Assembly (NCBI RefSeq): GCF_037975245.1
Contig: NC_092571.1
Span: 17,355,917 to 17,419,916, forward strand
Source: Apostichopus japonicus
Lineage: Eukaryota > Echinodermata > Holothuroidea > Aspidochirotida > Stichopodidae
Direction: 5' to 3'
DNA: 64,000 bases
Below the pieces are notes generated by a model, which was not told the origin of the DNA, made no database searches, and saw only the letters and a program-made list of their open reading frames with translations. Each line of letters opens with the position of its first letter. Within the stretch, counting starts at the first letter, position 1. Positions 1 through 13,300 of the stretch are shown one piece after another. The position numbers and the translations under genes were made by a program.

Positions 1-1
1 T

Positions 2-478
2 ACAAATGTTGAAGACAATGTAGAAAATATGGAGAAAGAGGTCTCTGTTCTGAAAAGTGAAGAAGATGACGTACAAAGGAAAAAGCAAAAGAGAAAAAGG
101 AAGGTAATAACAGAAGTCAATGGAGTCGATGATAATGTACGGAACTCGTTGGACCCAGAGGGTGAGAGAGATGGAATAGGTTCTGGTGTTGTTGAAGGAA
201 AACAAAGAGAAGAAGATGGTAGTGAGAGTCAAAGAAGAAGAAAGAAGAAGAAAAAGGAGACAAAGAAGAACCTTGCAGAGGAAGTAGGAGATGGGATAAG
301 AAATGATGATTTAGGGAAGGGTGAGAGGGAGGTAAGAAAGAAGGACAAGGGGGCAAAGAAGGACCTTGCAGAGAGAGCAGGAGATGGAATAAGGAATGAA
401 GATGAAGAGAAGGGTGAGAGGGAGAAAAGAAAGAAGAAAAAGAAGAAGAAGACAAAGGATGATATTAAATTAAATTAA
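2..478 (+). CDS. 3' terminal part of a lysine-rich, probably nuclear or nucleolar protein (5' truncated)
   Basis: The reading frame is open from base 2, so the methionine at 29 is probably internal and the gene starts left of the window. The visible part is about 158 residues, very rich in Lys, Arg, Glu and Asp, with several runs of five or more basic residues like nuclear localisation signals. There is an internal duplication of about 33 residues: a unit around residues 80-112 counted from the methionine at 29 (core NLAEEVGDGIRNDD) recurs around 113-145 (core DLAERAGDGIRNED), each followed by a Lys-rich block. It ends in a poly-Lys stretch and TAA. No domain is recognisable. Charged tails like this are common in ribosome-biogenesis and RNA-helicase proteins, but I cannot name the family. 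A poly(A) signal follows at 1014. Confidence 0.6.
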   Translation, partial: TNVEDNVENMEKEVSVLKSEEDDVQRKKQKRKRKVITEVNGVDDNVRNSLDPEGERDGIGSGVVEGKQREEDGSESQRRRKKKKKETKKNLAEEVGDGIRNDDLGKGEREVRKKDKGAKKDLAERAGDGIRNEDEEKGEREKRKKKKKKKTKDDIKLN

Positions 479-1019
479 ATATGATAGGTAGCATCTAAAG
501 AGATGAGGGAGGATTACCTTGGCTCTAATGTTGGTATAAATGAAGATAGTGAGAATTAGAAGTGAAGGATAAAAGGACAAGAAGAGAAGGAGTGATTTTT
601 GAATGAAAATTTACTGGTCTTTATGCTGTTATTAGAAGGGGAATTGTATGGAATCTAAGGCTTTTTGCATAGGATCTAGGGCAGTATGCAGCTTCACAGA
701 TTTGTCGAGGATGAAACGTCCTAAAAAGGATTTGTGACTGAATTGATGAGGATATTCCAAATGTGTAACATATGAAAGTGAAATTTTACAGGTTTTTCAC
801 AGAAGTGGGGGAAACCTTGCAGTGAAATTAGAAGCTGAGGGATACAGAAAAATGTAAGCATTTTCAAATAATTCATTTTTGAAGATTGAGGAAGCCTTGT
901 TCTTCCATGTAGCTTCTTAGTGTCAATGGTATACTGATATTTTATTGAATATTTTATTTACTGTATACTTGTAAAAATTGAAGGAAAATTTCTTTGACAC
1001 TGTGCAAACAAGAAATAAA
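479..1019 (+). promoter_or_regulatory. 3' UTR with AATAAA polyadenylation signal
   Basis: Non-coding sequence after the stop codon, ending with AATAAA at 1014-1019. This is a plausible 3' UTR of about 550 bases for the lysine-rich gene. Confidence 0.5.
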
Positions 1020-1203
1020 CAACTGTGAAATGTAAAGATTTGTAATCTTTGTCTTAACTGTTTAAATGTACACACCTATCTTTCAAACGTGATATTCTTT
1101 CAGTTGGTTAAATAAGGGAAATAATAAATACAGATTTTCCTTTCATACAACGATTATTAACCAATTTATGGCTATGGGAAATATGTTTTGGTATTTGGGT
1201 CAA

Positions 1204-1829
1204 CAGTGGCGGAGCGTCCATACAGTCAAGGGGGCGTAGGCCCCCCCTGACGGACTCAAATGGACTGCTGGCGCCCTTTTCAGCTTTTTACCACTTTTTA
1301 CTTATTCGCTATTATTGACTTTTTTATTGCACTCTCATCTACCTATTTTGTCACATTTTGTTGGTGTAATTTTCTGACAAAATGCTCTAATGGCAGTCTT
1401 TAATTTATCGGCACTTTCGTTGTACGAAACTATTTCCAAGAACTGTATGGGGTTTTCGATCGCAGTGGCTGAAATAGTAATATAGACCAAACTGTAAGTC
1501 AGCATGCAGTGTACATGATATGCCGCTCCATGATCAGTGTGTTGATTAGTGCAGTAGGTTATTTGTTAGTTGACAATCGGAACGTGTGTAACATAGGCCT
1601 ATACTTGTTTCATCTCTGCTATCACAAAATACCCATATTAACTTCCGAGTTGTCACAAATGGCGATGACACCTATTTATTCTTCGTTTAACTGCAAATTA
1701 GCAAGGCCCGGAAAGTGTCATTTCCGGTGATCTAGGGAGTATCTTTACTCAATAAATTTCTGTATGTTCCGCGCCAACTTGTGGTGGCCCTCCGCTTAGA
1801 TCGTATCGAAAGCGCCCCTACAGACCATT
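1204..1829 (-). mobile_element. Non-autonomous hAT-like element, longer copy
   Basis: It starts CAGTGGCGGAGC and is the reverse complement of the element at 14433-14847 over both outer parts (1204-1395 and about 1640-1829). It carries about 240 extra internal bases that the other copy lacks. The far end stops matching near 1829, short of the inverted terminus, so this copy is truncated or eroded there and has no visible target duplication. The CAGTGGCG-type terminus is typical of hAT elements. No transposase frame is present. Confidence 0.7.
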
Positions 1830-4800
1830 ATCATAACTTTGGAATGAAACCTGTCGGGGGGTAGCAGAAGCCAGTTAATTCTAAGTTAATTCTTCGTTTC
1901 ATGCATTTTGTTTTTTAGACCAATTCCACTATTCGAAGTGATATATGAAAGGGCACTTTTCATTACAAAGAAAACCTGGAGGGCACTTCTGAAGTACAAA
2001 AATTGGGGGAAGGATACCTTTGTGATTTATTAATACGGGCACTTTTTATTGTCTCTCAGCTGAATTGGAAATATAACTCATTAATATAGCAGGTCAGGTT
2101 TGATGTACATTTTAGATTTTTAGTAAAGGATCATATTTGATATCAAAATTCTGAGAAATTGATTCCAGTGGATAGGAGACTTGCTAAAATAGCTAACATT
2201 ATCAGTAACAAAATACACACATAACAACAGATGACAAAAACAATGCACTTACACTTTATAATTGATTTATTTACACAGCAAGAGTGGAAAATGTTTCATC
2301 TAAATAAATATATATTTCTTTCAAAATATCATTGACAAAATTTCCTTCCCAGCCACCTTATTCAAAATTATTAACCATGAGAGTTACAGAAACCGTATTT
2401 GAATTATAAAACCTTCAATAAAGAAATACAGCATGTTTGTTAAACATCTCAACAGTTTTCTGTTGGTGTTCTTAGACTAGCCTAACTATATCCACTATTA
2501 AGAAACAATGATTGTGTGGTATTTCCCAAGTTCAGTTTAAAAGGTCATGTTGAGTCATTAGCCAGTCTTACCTATCTGTGTGTACCCTGAGGGACATCCC
2601 ATAGGGTGCGGCGACAAACCAGCCCACAACTATATTTACAAGTGCGCTTTGCAGGTACTCATTTAAACACCAGAGAGACGAGAAGGCAATGAAGATTAAC
2701 TGCCTTCTCCCGAGAACACAACATAAAGAATCTGTTCAGGACTCAAACCATTGCCAGGTCTATTGCCTTTCCATTTGACCACAACACTCCAACTATGCAT
2801 GCACTATGTAAAGTGAACCATTTAAGTTTAGGAGATGGCACAAAACTCTTCCCTACTCGAAGCAAACCTAACCTGTCCCTTTCCTTCTTGATGGTAACTA
2901 CCACACTGAAGAGAACCTTACCATGTCACTTTAAACGGTGGCTACCACCTCTTATTTTTAAACAACCATAAAAAAAATAATCATAGCAAACAGATAAGTG
3001 AAGGAAGATGTTATCAAGCTGAAAGTGGTTGCTTGTCGACAAATTATTCAAACTTATGCATTTCCGACGTGACTTTTATCTCATATTTCTGTAAAAAAAA
3101 ACAAGGCCTTGCTCGTTCACATAAATCAAATCATATAAGTTGTTAAAAGTGTTCTTATGAGGATTCTTTCCTCACTATTCCAGACTGAACTTCAAAAATT
3201 CTAAGATCTAAAAAAGAGGTTTTTCCTTTTCCCTGCTTAGTTCAGTTTTCCAGGCCTGTGATGTCTAAAACTGATATTATACATTTTCCATTATGCTTTA
3301 AGAAGATCTTACTAAGTTTAAAACTATTTTACAACAATGAAAGACTGAAGAGACTAATGATAAACTTCTCAACATGTTTCCTCCACATAATTAATACTAC
3401 TTTACTTCATGGGACATATGCAAGGTAGACACTGTACAACTTATGTGATGTATGCAACATGAATGGTAGTTTCTGTGACCTTCATTAATTCATTACAAGT
3501 AATAGATGTTCCAATAGAGTTTTACAAAATGTATATCATGCTTCACGTGCAATTTCATGCACTTATCAACAGGGACGTAGCCAGGGGGAGCAACTGCTTT
3601 CCCCCTTTCAGTGTCGAAAAAATGTTAAAAACTGTTGTTTTTTTTGGCATGGTATTTTGTCAGTGCTCTTTTGATCTTGAATACTCGTCAGCTCTGTTAA
3701 CTCTATTATAATCGTAGTAACATTCAGGCCTATTGATTCAGCTACTTGGTTTGGCAGATGCAATTAGCTAAATTTATCCTATACCCTATTGCCAGCCTAT
3801 CTTTGGCCACTGCGTAATAAACAATGGATCTGGATAATCTACAATCCGGATCACATAGTTCTTGCCAATCAAGGTTTTATATTTACTTAGATCCTCTGTG
3901 ATACTTTCCTGCAAGTTGCTATTTCTACCACACAATTCCAAATTCAGTACTATAATTTAAAAAATCATCTTCTTTATCAAGTAATTTAATAACTGATCTT
4001 TGTTTTTATTTTTCCTAACCTTGTTTATATTTGTTTCATTGATTAAGTGATTGATTTGTTTATCTTTTTCTTCTTATTTTGCTTTGACAACATTATTCCA
4101 CTAATTTACTCTTACGTATCTTACATTTGTACTTCTCAAGATTTTACTCCAGTCCCATGAAATAGTGCTTTGAGACATAATGTAAAGCACTATACAACTA
4201 TACATTATTATCATGATTAAAATGTTTCACTTTGAATTGACTTTGAATGTTAGCAGTGCACCGGCAATCAATACATGTAACTATCACATTGCTAAAATAC
4301 ATTGTTGTTTTAGGCAAATATGACTTTGTAGCAAAAATGCAACATTTCACCATGTACAGAAAATGAAACGGGTTACTTCTCCATGAAAGGAGTTAAGATT
4401 TTTCCTTAAATCCTTACAAACAGCTATTGTTGGGACCAATAAACAAAAAATACATCTCTTCCTTTCTTCACAAAAACAAAACATAACAGTCTTTTGTCAT
4501 AACTCGAGATATCTCTCACTGACAACTATACATTTAAATTAGGTATACATCGACTGCCATTTGGCTCCATTGACAATTGTACAAATCTTCAAAAAGTGCT
4601 GTCAAGAAACAGATGACAATTAGCATTCATTTTTATACTTTTTCTCTCCCCCTCTTTTCTGGACACTAGATAGATTAAGGTTTTCACTATATCCATCATG
4701 GCCATATCAAGATTCTTGGCATCAACAAAGACAACTTGTCTTGGTCTTCTTTCCCTAAAATAAATGTCTTGTTTTGTTTCACTTAGTACAATACCAGCTG

Positions 4801-5724
4801 TCATGGCTCTGTTGAGCTTGTTAAGGGTAAAAAACAGGACACAGTGATAGAACACTGAACAGGTGAACTGATTTGGCACTGTCACTGTTTAAGTAAGAAA
4901 ATGATAAAACATACAATCTCTGGCAAAAGGAATAGCCACCCCTAGCCCCCATCACATCCCTCCCCTATCCCATCTAAATCCAAGTCCAGTCCACCTCCCT
5001 CCCCCTCCCAAACATAATCCTCTTCTGAAGTAAAAAAAAGTTTTGTTACATCTCTGTCTGAATCAAGTCAATTTTTTTCCTGAGGGATTTCATTGTAAGT
5101 TGGTCTCTCTTTAGAAAGTCTTTTGGCCACACTTTATACTGTTAAACTGGAAATTTCTGGTCAATTCTGACCAGTACTTTCTACCACCTTTCACAAAAAT
5201 ATCTCTACCTTAGACCTGATGACAAGTATGCACTCTTCTAAAAGTATGCAATCATGAAAAAAAGGGTTCCATATATTAGAATGGCTGGTAAGTATGTCTT
5301 GAGGAATCCTTTTAATCTATGGACGGAAGAAAGGGAGATAAAAGAAGATCACACATTTATAAGCAGTTTATTTCAAGTTTTTTAACAATCTGTTACAGAA
5401 GCTGCTTGCATATGATAACACTAGTACACTTTACACAAAATCCAATTTTTGTTTGTACTCATTAGGTATTTCTCTGGATTTATCCACTGAATTTTAAAAC
5501 AATAACATCTTACATTTGCCCCAGAATATTATAGAAATTAGGTTTTTTGATATATGAAAGTGTTCACGCCTTACACTAAGTGTTGATAATCACTGTTAAA
5601 TGTTCTGAGACTGATGCAATGCCCTAAACATGTACTGCTCTAGTACTTGCTGATTGTAATACAGAAAGGAACAATATATTTTGTGCTCAATTGCTTGCAT
5701 GATGAGACAGACCCTTTAGACACC
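1830..5724. other. No gene recognised; repeat scraps
   Basis: AT-rich sequence with no convincing exon. The missing last exon of TMEM222 and its 3' UTR should lie here or just downstream of 6344 on the minus strand, but I could not find it. Around 3570 is a hAT-like terminus (CAGGGACGTAGCCAGGGGG). At 4167-4196 there is a retroposon-tail motif (GCTTTGAGACATAATGTAAAGC) like that at 16150. A minus-strand open frame at 4589-4885 resembles nothing I know. Confidence 0.4.
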
Positions 5725-6088
5725 TAAAGGCATTGAAGACTCGCCCCAAACCGCGTGCGGCCATCTGAAAAAGTTAACTTTCCGTTGCTTGCAAGTGATG
5801 TTTTGTTCGTGTCGCTACAAAATGCAGTCAGTAATGAAACTGATACCTTGTTATCTTTAGCTGCACCTGAGATGTCCATTGATGTATCGTTGTCTACTGT
5901 GCTGTGGGTATTGACCGCAGCTGTATGTAGTGACTGTACACTAGTGTCTAATTACCGACGGTAGAAAGCTGTGTGTGTATTTTCTGGGATCGATGGTGGT
6001 GTCTAACACTTTTGTTACACCTCATTCGAAACTAGGTAAGATTACCGGCATTTGACGTTTCTTTTTGCGCGAGTCTTCACACCCTTTA
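5725..6088 (+). mobile_element. MITE family A, copy 1
   Basis: Bounded by inverted termini: TAAAGGCATTGAAGACTCGC on the left against TAAAGGGTGTGAAGACTCGC read inward from the right. A second copy in the same orientation lies at 21637-21954. This copy carries about 45 extra bases near 5830-5885. No transposase frame. The superfamily is unclear because I see no convincing target duplication. Confidence 0.7.
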
Positions 6089-6343
6089 ATACTAAGACTC
6101 CCTCAGCAGTAAATTGCATGTTTCCAGTAAAGTTACAAAGTTAAGAACAAATGCAAAGATGTCTATGTATGTAACTTGCTAATTAATACACAAAATGCTA
6201 TTTTTTTCATTATTTCATAACTTTACTTCATAAGAATCAACAAAATGGCTTTGTAAGCTCTAAACACTATATTATATCCCTGAGTACAGTAACAAAACTG
6301 TATTCCACTTCCCCTATTAGTAAATATACATTAATACACTCAC

Positions 6344-9296
6344 CCCACAGATCTCCCAAAAATTAAGATGAGGACACAGAGTTTGACCATATTCCAAGAC
6401 TTGCTTCCTTTGTACTGCATCAAGTTTAGGGCCATCGCAACATGCGAATGACAATTATCACAACAAAGATTATGCTGAGGGAAGAAGTAGAAACATTAAC
6501 AAAACATTTTTTAGCTAACTTTTTTTGCCCTGTAAAAGCCAATGGCTGCCCTAGGGCAAAATGTAAACCAAGATTGGCTATCTCAGTGTAGTTGTTTGTC
6601 ATGGTAATGGTTGCATCATCAAATAGATCATTAACCCAACTACTATCATTCAATGGGTTAGCCACTTTCCAGAGAAAGTAGTTTTCTAGGTCTGGTGGAG
6701 CTCCCAAGTGATGATACAGCATCATAGGACATCCCTCTCCCTCCCCCACCCCTCCCGCTCCATACCCATTTTGTTACTAGTTGTTTTTGTTCAATCTTCC
6801 AGCCTTTCTTGTTCCCCGCAATCCAGTATATACAGCCCTTGCCTTTTTCTTTTCCTACATCCTTTGAGATCTTGCAATATTTCAGCAGTGCTCCAGTTTA
6901 TTTAAAAAAAATTTCCCCACATGAAGTAGTCCTGCTCTACTCTCCTCACAACTGTACATCATCCTGGAAGCTACTTGTGGTTTTTCATTTTATTTTTGTA
7001 ATTACATTTAGACCCAAGTTCCACTCCCCCCCCCCCCCCCACATTCACTAGTATAATGTTGTCTTGTAGTACCTCTGCTCATCCCACATGGGTGCAGTCA
7101 GCTGATGAATTATCTTCAACACTGTAAAGGCCAACAATTTCAATCCAAATTCTTTCATGAAAATTAGATGAAGTCTAGAAGATAATGTGCTTTTACCTGT
7201 TTGTTTTGAGGGTAGTCATATGTGACTTGACGTTAATAATGCAAACAGTTTCATGACTGGGACGGGTAGGCTACATTACTGTACATTTCAAAAGGTACCA
7301 CCTGCTTTTCACATACAGCTAACTAGAAAATACATTAGTAACTTAAACAATGTATAGAGAACGTACTAAAACTTCATTTTAAAACTCAAACTACACCTTT
7401 CCAAGATATGTTACAATTTCATCAAGGAGATAAAATTTAATTTGTCATTTGAATGTTTGCGTACCTACATTTTCTGGATGAAACTAAACAATGCTCTCAA
7501 TAATAATTCATTAATAATATTCACTGAAAATTAAAAGTGATATTTGAAGGATACTGCTTGCAATTATCATAAGGCATATTCAGGAGTAAAATAAACTTAT
7601 AAAGAAAAGAAAATAAAGAAATGAAGTTTTAATCAAATGATACCATTCTGTTTTTATATTCTTCAGAGGCATCTAGCACTGCACTGTCCCAAACAGTTGA
7701 TTTAATATCTTCTCGATATAAGCTCCAATATCTTGTTGGTTTACCAAAACCCATGTCATCTTCCTTCAAGTTGAGAAGAAGAAAAAAGTAGATGGGGGAA
7801 AAAGTAAATATCAAATCAAGACAGGTATTTAGTGTTGATTTTCTGAGTAAAGTATATATTAGTTATTACATTCACTTTTGCAACAAAATGCACAATTTTG
7901 AAGATGCTGTCTATATTAAACTTCTTGAATGCTACTGTACCTTAAACCTACAATCATTGATATTGTCTTACGGAAGGATTGACCCATTGCATATAGCTGA
8001 TACACCAGTTTTTACATTAATATAAGATGAGCATTTTTACTTACTGAAACAAAGTAAGGACCTGCAAAGTCCCTGATGATTCCTGTTGATGTGGCAATAC
8101 CCATGTGACCAATGAATGGAAACAACCATCTGGAAACATAAGAAAATAACAGTGGGTAAATGTTTTCAATTTATAAGGCTTAGTAGGCCCTATGTTAGGG
8201 TGTTACTAAAACGAATGACAATTGCGTTACACATAACAAATGACAATATGTTGTACACACTAGAAAATTGCGTTGACTAATACGAATGACAGCACAGACA
8301 TTTGCTTCAACCGGATATCACAGTTCAGACTTGGTGGGTATATTAAAGCCATGCAAACCTAGTAAAGTACGGACAAGATACAAACGCATCTAAATAGTAC
8401 GATATCATAGCATATTCCACCCAAATTAATGGTGGATATCAGTTTCAAACATACCAATTAGCCAGCACCTAACAATTACTTCAGTTATCTTTCTATATAA
8501 ATCTACAGAGGTAAATGTCAAAAGCACAGCACTCAAGCACATTCTCCCACAAAAACTTTCCCTGTGGGTTCTATCCGTAAATTACACCAAAATCCTGCAA
8601 CCATGTAACATGCAATTATCCTCAAATCATTTTTGTGCAGGAAACCAATAACCGCATTTACTCCACTCCGTTAATCATTCTATCTCCACTCACCACCGTC
8701 CTTCGTTGTCATTCGTTGTCATTCGTTGTCATTCGCTGTCATTCACTGTCATTCGCAAATGATAATTAACCCTGTACAAAGTCAATTGTCATTCGCTGTC
8801 ATTCGTTTTAGTTTGTCCTCTATGTTAGTACGTGATGTGGAATAATAACATTCAGCAGCCTAATGTTAAGCTACAGAGGAAAAGGAGAGTTCCCGACTGA
8901 ACCATTCCCCCTGACTAACACATTTCCCCAGATGAAAGATAGGGCCCAAGGTCACCCTGTCTCTCTTCCAAATTAGTTTGGAGACCTCTGCAATCAGGCT
9001 ATAGCCTAGGCTTAACCCTAAACTGTTACTGTGTAACTGTAACTGGTCTAGCCTAAGTAAAAACTATAGACATAGGCCTACTGTACACTAGGTCTACTCT
9101 AGTCTAAGTTACGTTAAACGTACGTTAGAATCGGTATAGGTGTCCAAACGATACAGTACGGATATCGACACCGTTGGTGATCGATTGGTTCTACTGCCCC
9201 CCTCGATGACATGTCTACATTATGGTCTGAATTTTTGGCGAAATGTCCGTTTTCTTGATTCGAAGTCATTTTGCGATACAGTCGATCATATTCCAT
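6344..9296 (-). CDS. TMEM222: TMEM222 (DUF778/RTE1-like membrane protein), last exon not found
   Basis: Four minus-strand exons join in phase: 9296-9124, 8129-8045, 7763-7644 and 6474-6344, giving about 169 residues. The hallmark segments are present in order: [83 protein letters not shown]. These match the vertebrate TMEM222 family almost residue for residue. The Cys-Cys/His cluster [11 protein letters not shown] is conserved across the DUF778/RTE1 family. I chose the start at 9296 (MEYDRLY); 9269 (MTSNQEN) is equally possible, and the frame stays open upstream to 9446. Donors are GTACGT, GTAAGT, GTATCA and GTGAGT. The final exon (about 25 hydrophobic residues in relatives) was not located below 6344. 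Intron 1 holds a transposon. The gene is divergent from the ARSB-like gene. Confidence 0.9.
8199..8819. mobile_element. Non-autonomous TIR element with 9-bp target duplication (Merlin- or Mutator-like)
   Basis: Flanked by perfect 9-bp direct repeats CTATGTTAG at 8190-8198 and 8820-8828. The termini are inverted: GGTGTTACTAAAACGAATGA on the left and GGACAAACTAAAACGAATGA read inward from the right. The right subterminal part carries an array of a 10-bp unit (TGTCATTCGT and variants). No open frame. The GG start and 8-9 bp duplication fit Merlin, but a Mutator-like origin is also possible. It lies in intron 1 of TMEM222. Confidence 0.75.
8697..8808. repeat. 10-bp subterminal minisatellite in the TMEM222 intron element
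   Basis: Five to seven adjacent or near-adjacent copies of TGTCATTCGT/C/A, interrupted at 8757-8786. The unit is the inner part of the element's own terminal repeat, so the array looks like terminal sequence that expanded. Confidence 0.7.
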
Positions 9297-9660
9297 TTCT
9301 CGTACAGTAGCACAGCAACTAACAGTGTATTGTATATTGCGTATGCTGATCATAAGTACGTACAAGTGACTAGATTTGAGTGGTAGTTGTTTTGTTACTA
9401 TTTCGATACTCACAAAAGCAGTTATCCAAACTAGGAAAATGGTCACACATTCTCAATGATGTCGACCTCGAACCATAACAAAACAAACCTTGTACTCACG
9501 TGATTATTATTATTATTGAGGTGGTAGTCGGAGACCGTGCAGCAGGGAACGATAACTGGTTGAACACTGCAAAGAGAAGAGTCTCATAAGCCGCTATCCA
9601 TCTTGGATCCACAGATCTAGGCAAGTTATTCTACCCTGGCTGGAAGGGAAAGGTCGGTAA
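9297..9660. promoter_or_regulatory. Candidate bidirectional promoter between TMEM222 and the ARSB-like gene
   Basis: The interval between the TMEM222 start (9296, minus) and the first plus-strand sequence leading to the ARSB coding exon is short and clearly richer in CpG than its surroundings. A 5' untranslated ARSB exon is expected here because the coding exon at 10306 begins with a splice acceptor (pyrimidine tract ending TTTCCAG at 10305). A possible donor is GGAAAG|GTCGGT near 9651. No TATA box was recognised. Confidence 0.4.
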
Positions 9661-10312
9661 AATATATTGTTTCAACTTGTAAAGGTCATGTAAGTGATAT
9701 GAACACTAACTTAGTTAGGCAAATCCAAGGACTGCAGACTTGCACTTGGCTCATACAAATTAACTCCTTAGCTGCACATATAGGCCTAGGTGGCACCAGA
9801 ATTAGCCAGGCGTGATATCTATGCTGTTACATTCCTGTATTTCACCATCAGAATTTCATTAATATTGTCAATATTATAGGCATATTATGTTATAAGTGTG
9901 TAACTGGTTAGGGTGCCATTTTCATTCATTGCACAGTAGATTGTAGATAAATATTTGTAGTGCACATAATGCAAAGCTTTACATATACCAGGAATTATTC
10001 AATAATTTATCTCGATGATTACATATTACAAAATGCTATGCAAACTGGGCAAATTCTAAAATGATTGAGGGATAAAATAAGATGAATATTAAAGCTTGTG
10101 TGTAATGTTGGAGGGTTTGGTGAGAAAATGGGCTTTATGTACTTTGTCTTTATGCTTCAAGACCTCCATGTACAGTACCTGATAATGTTTTACTACAAAC
10201 ATTTTGCACTGAGCTACCACCCAGATATCATACCATGAATTATTGTTGATTACAAGTCATCTGAATCTTAAGAATGGCACTGCTATTTTTTTCTTGTATT
10301 TCCAGTTTTAAA

Positions 10313-13300
10313 ATGCTACCTGTTCAAGAGATCGTCGCTTTGTTCCTTTGCCTTGCATTTGTGAATTGTGCATCGAAACAGCCACACATTGTCTTCATCT
10401 TAGCAGATGATTATGGTTACCATGACATTGGTTACCATGGTACTGTCATTAAGACACCCGTCTTGGACAGTCTTGCTGCCAATGGAGCCAAACTTGAGAA
10501 TTACTATGTGCAGCCAATCTGTTCACCTACAAGAAGTCAACTCATGACAGGTCGCTATCAGGTAGTTATGTCCTGAAAAAACGTTCTTGGTCCTTGAAAA
10601 TTCTTCTCTGATCCCTCCAGAATTTTTTTTGATAAAAGGTTCCTTTCTAGTCATTATTTGGGGAGGGGGGGTGGGGATATTCTTTTGGAAGGGTTAGGGT
10701 AATGCTGTACGTGTTTCACCTCAGCATGTGTGTGCACTTAAATTTGAGACAAGCTATGTAGAAAAGATTCTTACATAACGTATGTGTTATATGTCACCAC
10801 TAGGTTTATGTTATATAATGACTTTGTCCACAAGCTCTCACTCTGAACCATGCAAAGCTGTATTTTTGCATTCTTTCTTACACCTTTAAAGATACACACT
10901 GGACTTCAGCATTTTGTGATTGTGGCTGACCAAGCAAACTCTGTACCATTGTCAGATGTTTTCCTCCCTGAAAAATTGAAGGAAGTTAATTATTCGACAC
11001 ATTTGGTCGGCAAATGGCACCTGGGCTTCTACAGGAAGGAATGTTTACCACAAAACAGAGGATTTGACACTGCCTTTGGTAGGTTTAATACAACTTTGTG
11101 GTCAAATAAAATTCAATTGTTAGTATCCTGACCTTACACAACAAGGTTTAGAATTTAAAAAAAACGTTTGTGCTAAACAGGGATATATATGTCTGATTAA
11201 TCTCGATAATTCCTCATTTTAATGCAAATTATTATTGTTTTTTTTTGGCAAACTTCTGAACTGAATGTCTAATTTATTTGTTTTTGGGTGGACTGAAGAA
11301 TTCAAACCTATATCTTTTCAGACACAGTAGCTCATCCCTTCCTCTGTCATTGTGTCCTTAAAAGTTGTTCAGATGTGCCAAATGAAAATTCATGATGCTC
11401 CTTTATGCCTCTTAAAACTCTTAAAAAATAACTCCATTTCTTTTGGGTCCTGTTCCAACTTTGCATAATTATTTCAGGTTATCTGTCTGGTATGGGTGAT
11501 TACTGGACCCATCATCGTAGTGGGCCCATGCCTCTCTTCCCGCCCGCAGAACACTGGCTCGGCCTCGACTTTATGGATATGGACCGACCAGCCTGGGAAT
11601 ATGTCGGAAATTACTCGGCGTTTGTCTTTAGAGATAGAGCCAATCAAATAATCCAGGGTCATGATAAGTCAAAGGTACTCAAAAGAACCTGAACATTTAG
11701 GGAATTAAGAAATGGTCGGATGAAGAACTGCAAATCCCGTTCTTAGTTGAACTCAGTGACTTTATTCAATGCCATGAAATTTTGTTTCAACTACAACTAT
11801 TTTCAAGTTATATTGCAAGTGGCTCAACAGTTGTCATTAAAATACTGTCGTTAAAAGACAATTGTTATCTTTCATCTCGTTCCGATTAATAGAGATTAAG
11901 AGGACACTAACTTTGTAGCATCTGCTAGATACGAAAGACCAACGGTTATATAGTTATTGTGGCAACATTTTGCTATCCATCCTGTGTAGGTTCTTGTGTT
12001 GCCATCGTCTTTGATTTTTTATTAGGATCCGAAGGAGGGAGATAGTAGAACTACAAACATGAAAATTGCTGTGTGAAATTGTCATTCATTTTATATTTTA
12101 TTTGAATAACTCAGAAAGATATGTCAATGTACCATGGTAAAAGAAAATGTCAAGTAGACCCAAAAAAGTACTGCATAAATGAAAGCCAGACACACCCTAA
12201 GTATATCTATCAGAACAAACAGCCTTCAATATAGCACACATTTTGTTTACAGGTAATTGCCTTTGTCACAGTTCAAATTTCCAGATAGTGTTCAATAAAT
12301 GTGTCTTGCCAATTGCTAGCAAGACCGTCGAAAAGTCGATTCTTCTGACATTAGACATTTTCGTAACTCATATCATTGCTGCATATTTTATTTGTTGATG
12401 ATATCCATGTCAAGTTTTCTGTTCATGATTTGTTTTTTTCGTATTATCTTTCAGCCTCTGTTCCTATACCTGGCCTTACAATCAGTTCACAACCCCCTAC
12501 AAGTACCCGAACAGTACATCAAGCCGTATAACTTTATCAAAGATACGGACAGGCGAACGCATGCTGGCATGATCGCTTGCATGGATGAAATCATTGGAAA
12601 TGTTATCGATCAACTGAAAACATCGGGATTGTGGGACGACACGCTTCTCATCTTCTCCACAGGTGAGCATTGAATTCTACTGTAAACGGTGAAAAAGAAA
12701 TTTATTTCATTAGAATACAGGCCATAGGCCATGCAATTTATTCAGTCCTAAATTGGTACCAATCCTTTCAACCAGTAACAACTGATAAAACCAGAAATGG
12801 GAGATCTAGATAGACTGAGATTGGCTTACTCAATTTTGCTAAAACAAAGGACTTTTAGACCAACCATCACTGGTTGATTTGCATCTTCCTCTTACCTCCT
12901 CTTCCATCCTTCTACACCCTCCTCCCTAACCCCCCCCCCCCCCCTTCTCTAGCCTTCCTATTTTTAGATATCATTTGAATTTGAGTTCAATTGTCTTTGT
13001 TTCTGTAGAACAATTCCCTAAAAGATTGTCCCAAAAAAGTTCCACCGGCTGTAAGGCTCAAATTAAATATAACAGTTTCTAATGAAAGAAATGAAGTTTC
13101 TTGGCAACCAATGCCAAATGAGCTCTCATTATCTTTTATGGACGAAAGGAAATTGATTTTACATTTCTTTTATTTGTTCCAAACCATCATTTTGCAAAAT
13201 TAGTTCAATAGGTCAACCAGGTCAGGAAGTGGTTAGGCCAAACAGGAATGCATTCGGAAAACTTGGTTGCAACGGTTTGCCAAGATGAATGAAAGTACAA

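Noticed and set aside
4589-4885. Minus-strand 98-residue frame as the last TMEM222 exon
   Set aside because: It has no resemblance to the TMEM222 C terminus and no acceptor in the needed phase.
9297-9446. 50 extra N-terminal residues for TMEM222
   Set aside because: Hydrophobic and unlike the family; more likely 5' UTR and promoter sequence.
10274-10312. Upstream in-frame ATG for ARSB
   Set aside because: The 13 added codons cover a pyrimidine tract and CAG acceptor; starting at 10313 gives a better signal peptide.
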